Positions 55,408-64,000 of a stretch of 64,000 nucleotides of DNA are shown here, in pieces. The DNA lies in the NCBI RefSeq assembly GCF_015291745.1, contig NZ_CP030060.1, positions 620,001-684,000 on the forward strand, given 5' to 3'. How positions within the stretch are numbered: the first letter of the stretch is position 1; each line of letters begins with the position of its first letter. Source of the stretch: Bradyrhizobium sp. CCBAU 53351. GTDB lineage: Bacteria; Pseudomonadota; Alphaproteobacteria; Rhizobiales; Xanthobacteraceae. The notes under the pieces were generated by a model that was given only the letters and a program-made list of their open reading frames with translations, made no database searches and was not told the DNA's origin. Position numbers and translations under genes: made by a program.

Positions 55408-55781
55408 TGAAGGCAACATTGATAATTATCCAGAACCAGGCCGATCATGAGGCGGCCAAGGCGCTTGTCGGCAAGCTGATGCAATCTAACGAGGCTGCCG
55501 ATCGAGCGCGTATGGTAGCTCAGGCTCGCCTTATCGAGGCTTATGAACGCGCACGCTGGCCGCGCAAAGCGCCGCCGTTGCCCGATTTGCTAACCTATCT
55601 GGTGGAACAACATGGTTTGACGCGCGCTGATCTTGTGCCGCTTCTGGGCACTGCTAGTCGCGTCAGTGAGGTCATGTCCGGCAAGCGCGAATTGAGCATG
55701 ACGATGGTGAAGCGTCTGCGCGAACGTTTCCATATTCCAGCGGATTTGCTGATCTCCGCGAGCGGAAGTGTTGCGGCTTAG
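55407..55781 (+). CDS. higA: HigA-type antitoxin
   Basis: The 124-residue protein has an N-terminal helical segment, then an XRE-like DNA-binding domain: LLTYLVEQHGLTRADLVPLL, then GTASRVSEVMSGKRELSMTM and VKRLRERFHIPADLLI. It binds the toxin and the operator upstream. Toxin-first order is normal for HigBA. The start is placed at the ATG overlapping the toxin stop. Confidence 0.9.
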   Translation: MKATLIIIQNQADHEAAKALVGKLMQSNEAADRARMVAQARLIEAYERARWPRKAPPLPDLLTYLVEQHGLTRADLVPLLGTASRVSEVMSGKRELSMTMVKRLRERFHIPADLLISASGSVAA

Positions 55782-56396
55782 GTCAATCGGGACCATGACT
55801 TTCGATAGGGGGCTACTTTGCTCGGCGGCCGTGAATATTTGCATCGACGCGAGAAAGTTCAGCGCATGCGATTCCAACGCCTTTTAGGGATTAGGGTCAT
55901 CCATTGCTTGCAGCAGCTCGACTATGCACGGATACGAGCATCGGCGCCCCCGGTGGGCTTGATCCATTTGCTCACGATTCTCGCTCCGGAACAGGTCGAA
56001 CGCCGGTATTGGACTGCGACTTGACGGCATTGAACAAAAAGTGAACAATCCCCTGACGACCCCTCTCGGATGGGCATAAAGCGCCAAAGCGCGCGAGGCG
56101 AGTGCTCGAAGGCTCTGCCGGACTTTCGGTCGGCGCTAGCTATGAAGGCTGGCTAGTTTTGTCAGAGGCAGGCAGTCAACAGGATGACGGGGAATGCTTG
56201 AGCAGGCAGAACAGACTCGACCAGTCATGACGGCGGACGAGAAGTCTTATTTGTTGCAGCTTTTCAATATGTTAATCCCCGCCGGATAGGCTCGCCGAGC
56301 GACCCCGGCAAGGAACCTTGGTTATCGGCGAGTTGTTCACAAGCTGGGACCATTTCTAGCAGCGTGGGCGCGCAATCCTGTAATAGGCTGTCTGTC
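55782..56396. other. Intergenic region between higBA and ietAS-like genes
   Basis: No supported gene. It has a LexA-like box (see next entry). Some open frames are present on both strands but lack similarity. Confidence 0.45.
56032..56046 (-). promoter_or_regulatory. Possible LexA box, GTTC-N7-GTTC on the minus strand
   Basis: The plus strand reads GAACAAAAAGTGAAC. The alphaproteobacterial SOS box is the direct repeat GTTC-N7-GTTC, which this matches exactly on the minus strand. Because only eight positions are fixed, about two such matches are expected by chance in a window this size, so support is weak. No good gene follows it on the minus strand; IetA begins 350 bases away on the plus strand. 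Confidence 0.3.
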
Positions 56397-57473
56397 ATGG
56401 CCAAGAGCGACTTACTCATATCTCTCGTGCGCGCCGGTGTGACCGGCGATCGGCCAATGATGCGCTCGGCGGTCGAAGCGATTGTGGCTGATGAGCGCGC
56501 AAAGAGTCATCACGCGCTGGCCGATCGGCTTGAGCGAGCGCTGCAGACGATAGCTGTGACGCCGCCAAGTCTGGTTGCCTCTCAGCGGTCTCCGCAAGCT
56601 GCTGGGCGCGACACGATTTTAGAAGTTACGCCACGCATATCTCTCGATGAGCTGGTTTTACCCTTGCCTGCGCGCGCCGAAGGGATGCAGCTGATCGAGG
56701 AGCATGTGCGGGCAGACGTGCTGCGGGCAAGCGGATATGAGCCGCGGCATCGGGTTCTCCTGTCTGGTCCTCCAGGCAACGGCAAAACTTCCTTTGCAGA
56801 AGCGATTGCAGAGGGCCTTTCTCTGCCGTTTTTCGTGGTGCGGTACGACGCGCTCGTAGGAAGCTATCTAGGCGAAACAAACGCGCGTCTTCGCGCGCTA
56901 TTCGACTATGCGCGAACCCAACCTTGCGTTTTGTTTTTCGACGAGTTCGATGCGATTGGAAAAGAGCGTGGAGATGATCACGAAACGGGCGAAATCAAGC
57001 GCGTTGTTTCGTTTCTCTTGATGCAGATCGATAAACTTCCCAGTTACGTGGTAACAATAGCGGCTACGAATCATGCTGAATTGCTTGATCGAGCCGTATG
57101 GAGACGTTTTCAGATAAAGATTGCATTTCCCGCTCCGCAAGTTGCGGAAATCGCACATTTCATAGAACGAATTTATATGGGCTGGCCCGAGCGCCCTTCG
57201 CTGTCGGCTTTTGAACTCGCGCAAAAGATTGACGCAACCTCCTATGCTGAAGTGCTTGATTTCTGTCAGAACGTTCGACGGCGACAAATTCTTGGTCTTG
57301 GTGAGATCTCGATCGATTCTGCGGTCAAGACTGAACTCGAATTTTGGTCATCGAGAGTAAAGCCAGAGAACCTGCATGGCGGCCGATCCAACGAAGCCTC
57401 TGCTGCGACTGACGCCAGGCAATCAGGCGGCAAGACCAAAAGGCAGGCCGCAACCGATCCCCAGGCCGGCTAA
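56397..57473 (+). CDS. ietA: AAA+ ATPase of the IetA type
   Basis: The 358-residue ATPase has Walker A GPPGNGKTSF at about residue 123, Walker B VLFFDEFDAIGKE at about residue 178, sensor 1 in VTIAATNHAELLD, and an arginine-finger region WRRFQIK. A helical N-terminal region of about 100 residues precedes it. The start at 56397 is chosen over an ATG 33 bases upstream on the basis of the compact N terminus. It overlaps the next gene, a subtilase, by 98 bases in a different frame. The pair ATPase plus subtilisin-like protease is that of IetA/IetS, first described for Ti plasmid stability and incompatibility and also reported as a phage-defence system. Assignment is by architecture, not by alignment. 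Confidence 0.85.
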   Translation: MAKSDLLISLVRAGVTGDRPMMRSAVEAIVADERAKSHHALADRLERALQTIAVTPPSLVASQRSPQAAGRDTILEVTPRISLDELVLPLPARAEGMQLIEEHVRADVLRASGYEPRHRVLLSGPPGNGKTSFAEAIAEGLSLPFFVVRYDALVGSYLGETNARLRALFDYARTQPCVLFFDEFDAIGKERGDDHETGEIKRVVSFLLMQIDKLPSYVVTIAATNHAELLDRAVWRRFQIKIAFPAPQVAEIAHFIERIYMGWPERPSLSAFELAQKIDATSYAEVLDFCQNVRRRQILGLGEISIDSAVKTELEFWSSRVKPENLHGGRSNEASAATDARQSGGKTKRQAATDPQAG

Positions 57474-59910
57474 ATTCACGGCTGCTGCACAGAATGCAGC
57501 ATTTGGCCCCCGCTTCCGTCGCCTCGAACAAGTCTTGGGTCGAGACCCAAGCGGCTTAACTTTGCGATCAGACCCGTCCGCGCTGGCGCCAGAGCGGCTG
57601 CTGGTTTTTGAGGTTCGGGGGGCAGTTGCGAATTTTGCGAATGCGATCCGAAGAGTGCCTGGTCTGGAGCTCATCGATGAAGAGGAGCTGGAGGGCGATG
57701 AGAAGGACAAGTCGCCTGAGGCCTATCTTCTTGTGCCAGATGTCACGGCTTTGCAGAACATCCTGTCGCTCTGGAAGAGATGGGTATCCGGGCAAGCAAT
57801 TGGGGAGGGGTTCGCACCCTGGCGGGATGTCTTTGCGACGCTCCGTGACATCAGAGTATGGGGGCCGGGAGATCGTGTTCAAGATGGTGATCGAGAGATC
57901 CTTGCGCACGAGATCGAGCTCATGGGAGATGAGGAAATTCTCCCCGTTGAGATCGAGCTTGTGTTTCGATCGTCGGAGGACATGGCGGCTTCGAACCAAC
58001 AAGGAGTCATCAGCGAGATTAGGGCGGTCGGTGGCACTCTTGTGACGCAGTGCCGGATCCCGGACATCGCCTATCATGCCCTTTTGGCTAACCTGCCAGT
58101 TGCCGCGATCCGGCAAATTACCGAGCGCTCCGCGACCGGGTTGAGCGGCATGGACCCGGTCATGCACATTCGGCCACAGAGTATTGTTGCGCCGGTGCAA
58201 GTCGAAGACGCCAGTCAGCTCCAAGGCGGACTGGGACCGCTTCCTTCTGAAGGCCAACCAATTTTGGCCTTATTGGATGGCGTGCCCGTTTCCCAGCACC
58301 CTCTGCTTCGTGATCGAATGAATGTCGACGATCAATTCGATTTAGAGGGCGCAGCCGTCGTGGCTGAAAGGGCTCACGGCACAGCTATGGCTTCTCTGAT
58401 CGTGCATGGCGACCGAAACACCAATGAGCCGCCGCTGGCGCGCCGCATCCATTGCATACCGCTCTTGGGGGCTGCTGATCAATTTCCTGAGGACCGGCTG
58501 ATTGTCGACCTGGTTTATCAAGCTGTGGTCTCGATGCGGCGCAACGACGATCCGAGCGCTCCGTCAGTTGTGATCGTCAATCTTTCGCTCGGCAATGTCC
58601 GAAAGCCATTTCATGGGCGGCTGTCGCCCTGGGCGAGGTTGGTCGACAGATTGGCCCATCGATATGGAATTCTGTTCTGCGTGAGTGCCGGCAATCACGC
58701 CGGCTCATTCGAGATAGCATCCATCCCCACCATGGCTGCTTATGAAGCGACGGACCAGCCCGATCGGGCCAGACATACGTTGTCCGCGCTGTCGCGATTG
58801 ATCACTTCTCGCCGGCTGCTTTCACCGTCGGAAACAGTGAACGGGATCACGGTAGGCTCCGCCAATATCGACGCCGTTAGCGCAGCCGATCGCCGTAGCG
58901 CTAGAGGCAGGGTCGATCCGTATCATCCGATGATCATCACCAATCCATCCAGCGGATTGGGTCCAGGATTTGCAAACGGCGTCAAACCGGATATTTTGAT
59001 GCCTGGCTCTCGTGAGCATTTAACCATGGTGGCCAGTGGAACGGCGCTTGCTGTAAGGCCAAGTGGACCTGCTCGACCGCATGGGCTCAAGGTTGCAGCT
59101 CCGCCGCGCGAGGGCAGCAGCAATTGGGAGCATTACACTTCCGGCACAAGTGCTGCGGCAGCTCTGGCCTCCAGGACGGCTCACAGAATTCATGACGCTT
59201 TGGAAGACACGTACGGGCAGGACTTTCTGTCCCTGCCCCACCATCAGCGCGCCGCGCTTCTCAAGGCGCTGTTAGTGCATACAGCCTCGTGGCCGCAAGA
59301 TAGCGCCGAGCTCATCAAGAGCGTGCTAGGTCCAGCTGATGCAAAGCAATTCGTCAGGCAGAAGGATAATATCCGGCGCTTCTTAGGCTACGGCGTTGTT
59401 AGTCCGGACGATGCAATTTATTGCGCTTCCGACAGGGCGACGTTTTGGGCCGTCGGAACGCTGGCGCAGGAGACAAGACGTTCGGTTGTTGTTCCGTTAC
59501 CGGCTTGCATGAGCGGCCAATCTCTCCCCCACTCGGTGACCGCAACGCTTGCATGGTTCACGCCCGTGCATCCCGGTCGACAATCGTATCGCTCAGTGAA
59601 GCTTTCGCTTTTGGCGAGTTCAGATGAGATCGATCAGTTCCGCGTGCAGCCATCCAAGACGCAGCCTGATGTCAATCAGGCAAGCAAGGGGACCGTTTTC
59701 TCTCGGCGCTGGCTGGGCGACAAGGCGCCGGCTCTGACAGTCGATTCTGAAATCGAGCTGATCATTCAACGCGAGCCTGACAGAGGCAGCAAGATAGACG
59801 AGCAAGTTCCGTTCGGCGTTGCTGTAACCGTAGCCATGCCAGGCATCATTGAGGTCTACAATGAGGCTCGAGCGCGGATTGCGCCGCCCATTGCCGTTCC
59901 GGTCCGCTAG
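57376..59910 (+). CDS. ietS: Subtilisin-like serine protease of the IetS type
   Basis: The 844-residue protein has an S8 protease domain from about residue 295: Asp in LALLDGVPVSQHP, His in ERAHGTAMASLIVHG, the oxyanion Asn in CVSAGNHAGS, and Ser in YTSGTSAAAALAS at about residue 590. The first 290 residues are an unrelated N-terminal region, and about 220 residues follow the protease domain, with a beta-rich end. No signal peptide is present, so it acts in the cytosol. The overlap with the ATPase gene suggests linked translation. In the known pair the protease is the harmful component and the ATPase controls it. Confidence 0.87.
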   Translation: MAADPTKPLLRLTPGNQAARPKGRPQPIPRPAKFTAAAQNAAFGPRFRRLEQVLGRDPSGLTLRSDPSALAPERLLVFEVRGAVANFANAIRRVPGLELIDEEELEGDEKDKSPEAYLLVPDVTALQNILSLWKRWVSGQAIGEGFAPWRDVFATLRDIRVWGPGDRVQDGDREILAHEIELMGDEEILPVEIELVFRSSEDMAASNQQGVISEIRAVGGTLVTQCRIPDIAYHALLANLPVAAIRQITERSATGLSGMDPVMHIRPQSIVAPVQVEDASQLQGGLGPLPSEGQPILALLDGVPVSQHPLLRDRMNVDDQFDLEGAAVVAERAHGTAMASLIVHGDRNTNEPPLARRIHCIPLLGAADQFPEDRLIVDLVYQAVVSMRRNDDPSAPSVVIVNLSLGNVRKPFHGRLSPWARLVDRLAHRYGILFCVSAGNHAGSFEIASIPTMAAYEATDQPDRARHTLSALSRLITSRRLLSPSETVNGITVGSANIDAVSAADRRSARGRVDPYHPMIITNPSSGLGPGFANGVKPDILMPGSREHLTMVASGTALAVRPSGPARPHGLKVAAPPREGSSNWEHYTSGTSAAAALASRTAHRIHDALEDTYGQDFLSLPHHQRAALLKALLVHTASWPQDSAELIKSVLGPADAKQFVRQKDNIRRFLGYGVVSPDDAIYCASDRATFWAVGTLAQETRRSVVVPLPACMSGQSLPHSVTATLAWFTPVHPGRQSYRSVKLSLLASSDEIDQFRVQPSKTQPDVNQASKGTVFSRRWLGDKAPALTVDSEIELIIQREPDRGSKIDEQVPFGVAVTVAMPGIIEVYNEARARIAPPIAVPVR

Positions 59911-60205
59911 CTCGATTGTGCTCGACCTTTGAAAGACGGATCTCACCAGCGATGGGCCTGCCTAAGGTGCCCGGAGGTGCCGCATCAATCCAAGAGGTTG
60001 AAATCCCGGGCCAAACGGCGCAGCTTTTGCACCTTTGAAATTCTCAGGTTCTCAGGCAATGAAGCCCAAGGTCTCTGGTTGCTCGCCTTCGATTCCCGCA
60101 GCGTGGACGGTTTCGTGTTCGGCGCGAGCTATCCGGCCTTGAAGAATCTCATCTCGTAAGATCGGCGACGTCCGCCTCCTCTAATGCCGCTGAACTTTCG
60201 GGAAT

Positions 60206-60841
60206 ATGTCGTTGAGCGCACAGTTTTCAGGAGCAGGGACGATTTTTCATGACCGGCGTTTGCCCGAAGCCGGTGCTCCGGCCGGCTATGCCGCCCTCAT
60301 CGACGCTTATCACCTCTCCGCTCCAATTCCACGGACGCTCTCGGCGATCGGGACCAAGCATCGTATCCTAGAGCAGGATGGCTGGCGCCTTTACACACCT
60401 CGGCACGCCCCAGAAGCTTCCCTTGAGGCGCATCTAACATTGCGCTGAAATACGAGGGCGTGGATCTTGCCGTCCTGAAGCGGCTTTTTCTTGCTGTGGC
60501 CGAAGGCGAAATCGTCGAGCTGGTCAAACAGAAGCTGACCGGTCTTTACAGGCGTCGCATCTGGTTCCTGTATGAGTGGCTGCTCGGTCGAGAGCTGAAC
60601 TGAGAAAGATCTTCCGAATGAAGCCAGAGTTCTTCAAGGGTTCGACACGTTCTGCGCCGGCGTCGAGCGTTTAGTCGATATGCCCGAGAGGACGCTGAAT
60701 AACCTCTTCGGCTTTCTTCGGCAAAATCAAGGTAAGCTATCAAACCGCGCACGAGCCAATGAGTTCGCGGCGCTGACCCAAGAGGAAGTCGAGAGGATTG
60801 AACAGTTATACGCAGGTTCATTTGGCAAAGCAGAGCCGTAG
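60206..60841 (+). pseudogene. Fic-family protein remnant with catalytic core deleted
   Basis: The N-terminal part of a Fic-family protein (MSLSAQFSGAGTIFHDRRLP, RTLSAIGTKHRILEQDGWRL, HAPEASLEAHLT) breaks frame near 60440 and continues as ALKYEGVDLAVLKRLFLAVA and RRIWFLYEWLLGREL. It is then joined directly to the family's C-terminal part (VDMPERTLNNLFGFLRQNQG, LSNRARANEFAALTQEEVER). The central Fic domain with HxFxDGNGR is missing, which means an internal deletion of most of the catalytic core. The product, if any, could not AMPylate. It lies just beyond the IetAS pair. Confidence 0.78.
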
Positions 60842-61035
60842 CCAAGTCTCTGCCGTGCAGCGAGCGAGTATCGCTTTTTCAGATCCTGGAATCTGAATAT
60901 GACTGCTCAAGTGGATCAGACTCGACGCGAGATCGGCTACCCCAGCCCGGATCGGGGGAGGCACGGAAGCAATCGAGAGCTTAGCGTATGTCCCTGGCTT
61001 ACGCAGCTTCCCACGGGTTTGCCCAAGCAGGAAAA

Positions 61036-62292
61036 TCAAACCCCTCGTGCTGCTTCTGAGGACGACGCCATAAACGTCAATGGTTCAGTCAACGAGCGAA
61101 CGGTGGCGTCGGCCACAAGTGGAGGCCAGACCTGATTACGTCCTTTGCCTTTGGCGGCATACAGGGCGTGATCGGCCGCAGCAATTAATTCCAGAGGAGA
61201 CAAATCCGACGGCGAACAAGCTGCGACGCCAAAACTGGCGGTGACGATGCCTAAGAGGCTCCGGCCTTCATTGGGGATCGCAGCAATTTCGATCGATCGG
61301 CGAATGCGTTCGGCCAGCCGCACGGCATCCATCATCGCCATATCCGGCAGGATTATCAGGAATTCTTCGCCTCCATATCGGGCGACGAGGTCACCCGTCC
61401 TTCGTATCTCTGCCTGAAGTATGGCGGCGACTCGTTTCAGGCAGAGGTCGCCTGCAGCATGTCCGTAGCGATCGTTCAAGTGCTTGAAATGGTCGATATC
61501 GATCATGACAGCTGAAACGGGCGATGCTCGGCACTCGGGGCGAGACCAAACTCGCGACAGTTCATCATCAAGATGCAGCCGGTTTGCTAACCCCGTCAAT
61601 GGATCGCGGCGTGAAGCGGCGTCCGCATCGGCGTGCCTGAGCCGATCTCTCAGCGAATAGAGGTAGGCTCTACGGAGATCGCGCTCCATTGTATAGTTTG
61701 CGATCAGAGTGATGTAACCGCAGATGAGGAGCTGAACGATGATGGTCACCGCTATCGGGGCGGAGATGTAGCTTGCGGATATGACGAACGCGGTGTGAAG
61801 CAACAGGATCGCGGCAGTCACGACACGAGCGAAGCGGAATTCGAGTCTGTGCAGTGAGACATTGGTGTAGAGCAAAGTTGGAATCACCACGTACTGGTAG
61901 TGCGCAGCGCTCTCGCTCGCCGTCAGGGCAAAACCGAGGTCGATCTGCAAGATGATGAGTAGCGGAACACTGGCTGCTAGGAGCTCCCGTACGAAGGGCC
62001 TCGGTTTGCGCGATACGAGCCAGGCGACCAATAGCATCCACGGAGTCACTATTGAGAAATGTACCCACATGGCCAGCCGCACGACGTCCGGGACCAGCAG
62101 CCAATCTCCGAGCAGAAAAAGGTTATAGAGGGGAGCCGAAACGAGCAGTCCGATCGTCAAGCGCTTACACCGCTTGTCGTGCATGTCGGCTTCAAATTGC
62201 CGTTCGATGTCCGGGGGGAATCTGATCGATCGCGTCCGTCGCCCGTTCACGCAGGCGTCGACGGAAGCTAATGTTACTGCGATCTCGTTCAT
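61036..62292 (-). CDS. Membrane-bound GGDEF diguanylate cyclase
   Basis: The 418-residue protein has a set of about five or six membrane helices in the first 200 residues (LLVSAPLYNLFLLGDWLLV, VTIIVQLLICGYITLIANYT) and a C-terminal GGDEF domain at about residues 235-400: RRDPLTGLANRLHLDDELSR, MIDIDHFKHLNDRYGHAAGD, and the active-site motif ARYGGEEFLIILPD. It should make cyclic di-GMP. The I-site upstream of GGEEF would be RRTGD, which is close to but not the canonical RxxD spacing and needs checking. No partner genes are near. Confidence 0.9.
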   Translation of the reverse strand: MNEIAVTLASVDACVNGRRTRSIRFPPDIERQFEADMHDKRCKRLTIGLLVSAPLYNLFLLGDWLLVPDVVRLAMWVHFSIVTPWMLLVAWLVSRKPRPFVRELLAASVPLLIILQIDLGFALTASESAAHYQYVVIPTLLYTNVSLHRLEFRFARVVTAAILLLHTAFVISASYISAPIAVTIIVQLLICGYITLIANYTMERDLRRAYLYSLRDRLRHADADAASRRDPLTGLANRLHLDDELSRVWSRPECRASPVSAVMIDIDHFKHLNDRYGHAAGDLCLKRVAAILQAEIRRTGDLVARYGGEEFLIILPDMAMMDAVRLAERIRRSIEIAAIPNEGRSLLGIVTASFGVAACSPSDLSPLELIAAADHALYAAKGKGRNQVWPPLVADATVRSLTEPLTFMASSSEAARGV

Positions 62293-62313
62293 TCCAACCT
62301 GCCACTCGGACAA

Positions 62314-63244
62314 GCGGCAGTATAGTTTCTATGCGTTACCGGACCACTTCGGCGAAGCGTAAATATTCCGTTTGATTTCCGGTTTGATCTTACCCTCTCC
62401 AGAATCTTGGCCATTTCAGCAGGAGATGAATGCCGTCGGTCCCGTATTTTCCCGGTGAAAGATCAGCAGACCAGTGGCGACTATTCGGCTGCTCCTCACC
62501 GTGGCTCGCCGAGCCGACCGCCCCTTCAGGCGTGTGCGTCCGCGGAGGGTTGTATTTGGGGCGCGGTGAGACGCGCCCGCGGGTCGGGCGGCATTAAGAA
62601 TGGCAGCCCAGGCCAGAAGTCCATAGACGCAACCCAAGCTCCGAGGACGGGTGCAGCCGAACCAGATGGTTGACATCCTCAAGTCCGCTTTCCTGGAACG
62701 ACAGCTCGGGATCTGGCACTTTCTTGGCGATCTTGCCGCAGCAATACCCTTCCGGGAAATAGCTGACGCTGCTCGCAAAAAATTAGGTTACGTTGAGGGG
62801 TGCCATGAGCGCAGCCGGAAGTACCGCATCAGAGGACATCGAACTGGAACGCCGGCTGTTCTATCTGCCGACGCTTCATCTCGATCCATGGACGAAGGCT
62901 TGTGTTGACGGTCGCGCAATCTACCTCGATGGGCTTGAGGCGTTCAAGATTAGGAGGGCTATGCCAGCATCTCGCGCATAAGATTGTTACCGAGTTTGTC
63001 GATGCATCTACGTAGAAAGGAGGACGCGAACCAGGAGTACGCCGGATCGAAGTGCGCCTCGACGAGATTGAGCGCGAAATCAGACGCGTCCATCCGAAAG
63101 CCGCAACTGGCTTCGCCAAACTTCGCGTTGCGCCTCCTTAAGTTGGAAGGCGGCGGACTTGGAGCCTTGCCACAGCGGCAATGTTCGCATCCTTAGTACA
63201 ATAGCTCCAAGTTGACTTCGCTCTTGGCCACGAGTTACATCCAC
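62314..63244. other. Region of degraded coding-like sequence between GGDEF and GntR genes
   Basis: Short open frames on the plus strand (for example about 62808-62981, with LERRLFYLPTLHLDPWTKAC, and about 63024-63140 in another frame, with RRIEVRLDEIEREIRRVHPK) look like pieces of one or more decayed genes that I cannot name. Stops and frame changes separate them. The end of this region must hold the promoter for the GntR gene. Confidence 0.4.
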
Positions 63245-64000
63245 ATGCTGGCAAACGGGAAAGAAAGACCTTTGAATCGAGATGCTCGGCCGTTGTCGCC
63301 CATCTCACGACGGCCCAAGAAAAAGAGCCCGCTCGGTCGTGCCGAGCACTTGGCTGGGCTCATTTTGTCCGTTGTCCGTCGCGATGGGATGAAGACCGGC
63401 GATCGCCTCATCGAGCAAAAGCTTGCCGATGCGCTTGGCCTGTCGCGCGCGCCAATTCGCCTAGGCTTAAAGGCTCTAGAAGAGGCGGGGTTCGCGCGCG
63501 GTGAATTGCACCGCGGCTTTGTCTTGACAAGAGACCCTACGAGCGTAGCCGCACAATCCACACTGGCGGCGGTAAGCCGCGCGGAAGAGGCCTACGCGAC
63601 GATTGCAACGGACGTGGTCGCAAAGCGCCTTCCCGCCGATGTCACGGAAGCCGAATTGCTGCGCCGTTACGATCTAACACGCACCGAATTACAACGACTG
63701 CTGGATCGGATCGCAGCGGAAGGGTGGATCGCGCGCTCACCGGGCTACGGGTGGCGTTTTGCTGAAACTGTATCAAGTCCCGAAGCGCAGACACAAGTTA
63801 TGGCGTTCCGCGCGGTGATCGAACCAGCAGCAATTGCTCAACCTGGTTACGCTCTGGCGCCAGAGGTCATCGAGCGACTTCGCGAGCGCCAGCTGCGCAT
63901 TTTTGATGGCGAGCTGGAAAAATTCACGATAGGTGAAGTGTTTCAATGGGGATGTGATTTCCATGAGGAGATCGCGCGCGGTGCCAAGAATCCCTTCTTC
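63245..64000 (+). CDS. GntR-family (FCD-type) regulator with tandem winged helices, partial
   Basis: The gene runs off the window after 252 codons. A Pro/Arg/Lys-rich N terminus is followed by a GntR winged helix at about residues 32-90 (LILSVVRRDGMKTGDRLIEQ, ADALGLSRAPIRLGLKALEE). A second winged-helix-like unit lies at about 115-175 (IATDVVAKRLPADVTEAELL, RYDLTRTELQRLLDRIAAEG and GYGWRFAE). An FCD effector domain then starts (VMAFRAVIEPAAIAQ and DFHEEIARGAKNPFF). Standard GntR/FCD proteins have a single winged helix, so this architecture is uncommon. Confidence 0.8.
   Translation, partial: MLANGKERPLNRDARPLSPISRRPKKKSPLGRAEHLAGLILSVVRRDGMKTGDRLIEQKLADALGLSRAPIRLGLKALEEAGFARGELHRGFVLTRDPTSVAAQSTLAAVSRAEEAYATIATDVVAKRLPADVTEAELLRRYDLTRTELQRLLDRIAAEGWIARSPGYGWRFAETVSSPEAQTQVMAFRAVIEPAAIAQPGYALAPEVIERLRERQLRIFDGELEKFTIGEVFQWGCDFHEEIARGAKNPFF

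Noticed and set aside
55818..56087. Short frames near the LexA-like box
   Set aside because: They lie on both strands, lack similarity and have no convincing start; the box alone is weak evidence.
1..64000. CRISPR arrays, tRNA or rRNA genes, nod boxes
   Set aside because: I looked for regularly spaced repeats, tRNA-like ends and nod-box-like sequences and saw none; a covariance-model scan would be needed for small RNAs.

Overview
The window looks like an accessory region of a GC-rich alphaproteobacterium, most likely of the Bradyrhizobium type. This is inferred from the gene families (many aromatic-acid catabolic genes, Liv-type ABC importers, an IetA/IetS pair like that of Agrobacterium Ti plasmids, an IS630 element of a type common in rhizobia). 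No rRNA, tRNA, CRISPR array or replication origin was seen.

Layout. (1) 1-4561: an RND efflux adaptor gene and a second, stop-interrupted adaptor, divergent from a TetR regulator across a perfect operator-like palindrome; then a chemoreceptor. (2) 4763-18098: two minus-strand catabolic operons: VOC dioxygenase / NTF2-like / MFS / FAH hydrolase / MDR reductase, and FAD monooxygenase / SDR / indolepyruvate ferredoxin oxidoreductase / carotenoid oxygenase. A PadR regulator lies divergent to the second. The same ATATGT-N8-ACATAT palindrome precedes both operons, so they are probably one PadR regulon for a plant phenolic. (3) 18265-19605: NhaA antiporter. (4) 19987-43305: a large second catabolic region: IclR regulator, two FAH hydrolases, a monooxygenase-hydrolase fusion, a gentisate-dioxygenase-like cupin, two LeuCD-type hydratase pairs, three SDRs, an ICL/PEPM-type enzyme, an HpcH/HpaI aldolase, a complete Liv importer set, and LysR and AraC-type regulators. 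A 17-18 base motif (TTGCAATTTCTTACTAG-like) recurs in at least seven intergenic positions upstream of these genes and looks like the operator of an undescribed regulon. (5) 43953-47403: hipA/hipB-like genes in reversed order and a decayed IS630 element. (6) 47400-51703: a compact operon of four exported proteins (two lipoproteins, a trypsin-like protease, a metzincin). (7) 51947-60841: a defence or stability island: a nitrilase-fold protein with a winged-helix protein and a small acidic protein, HigBA, IetA/IetS, and a Fic remnant with its catalytic core deleted. (8) 61036-64000: a diguanylate cyclase, degraded sequence, and the start of a GntR regulator with two winged helices.

A theme of the window is frame damage in otherwise well preserved genes: an RND adaptor (in-frame stop), carotenoid oxygenase (two 1-base losses), one LeuD subunit (1-base loss), the Liv binding protein (C-terminal shift), the transposase and the Fic gene. 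These may be true pseudogenes of a decaying island, or some may be base-call errors; reads would decide.

In region 4 the enzymes can be ordered into a hypothetical route: ring hydroxylation, cupin-type ring cleavage, FAH hydrolysis, hydration of the released unsaturated diacid by LeuCD-type enzymes, then cleavage by the ICL/PEPM or HpcH/HpaI enzyme. The substrate cannot be read from sequence.
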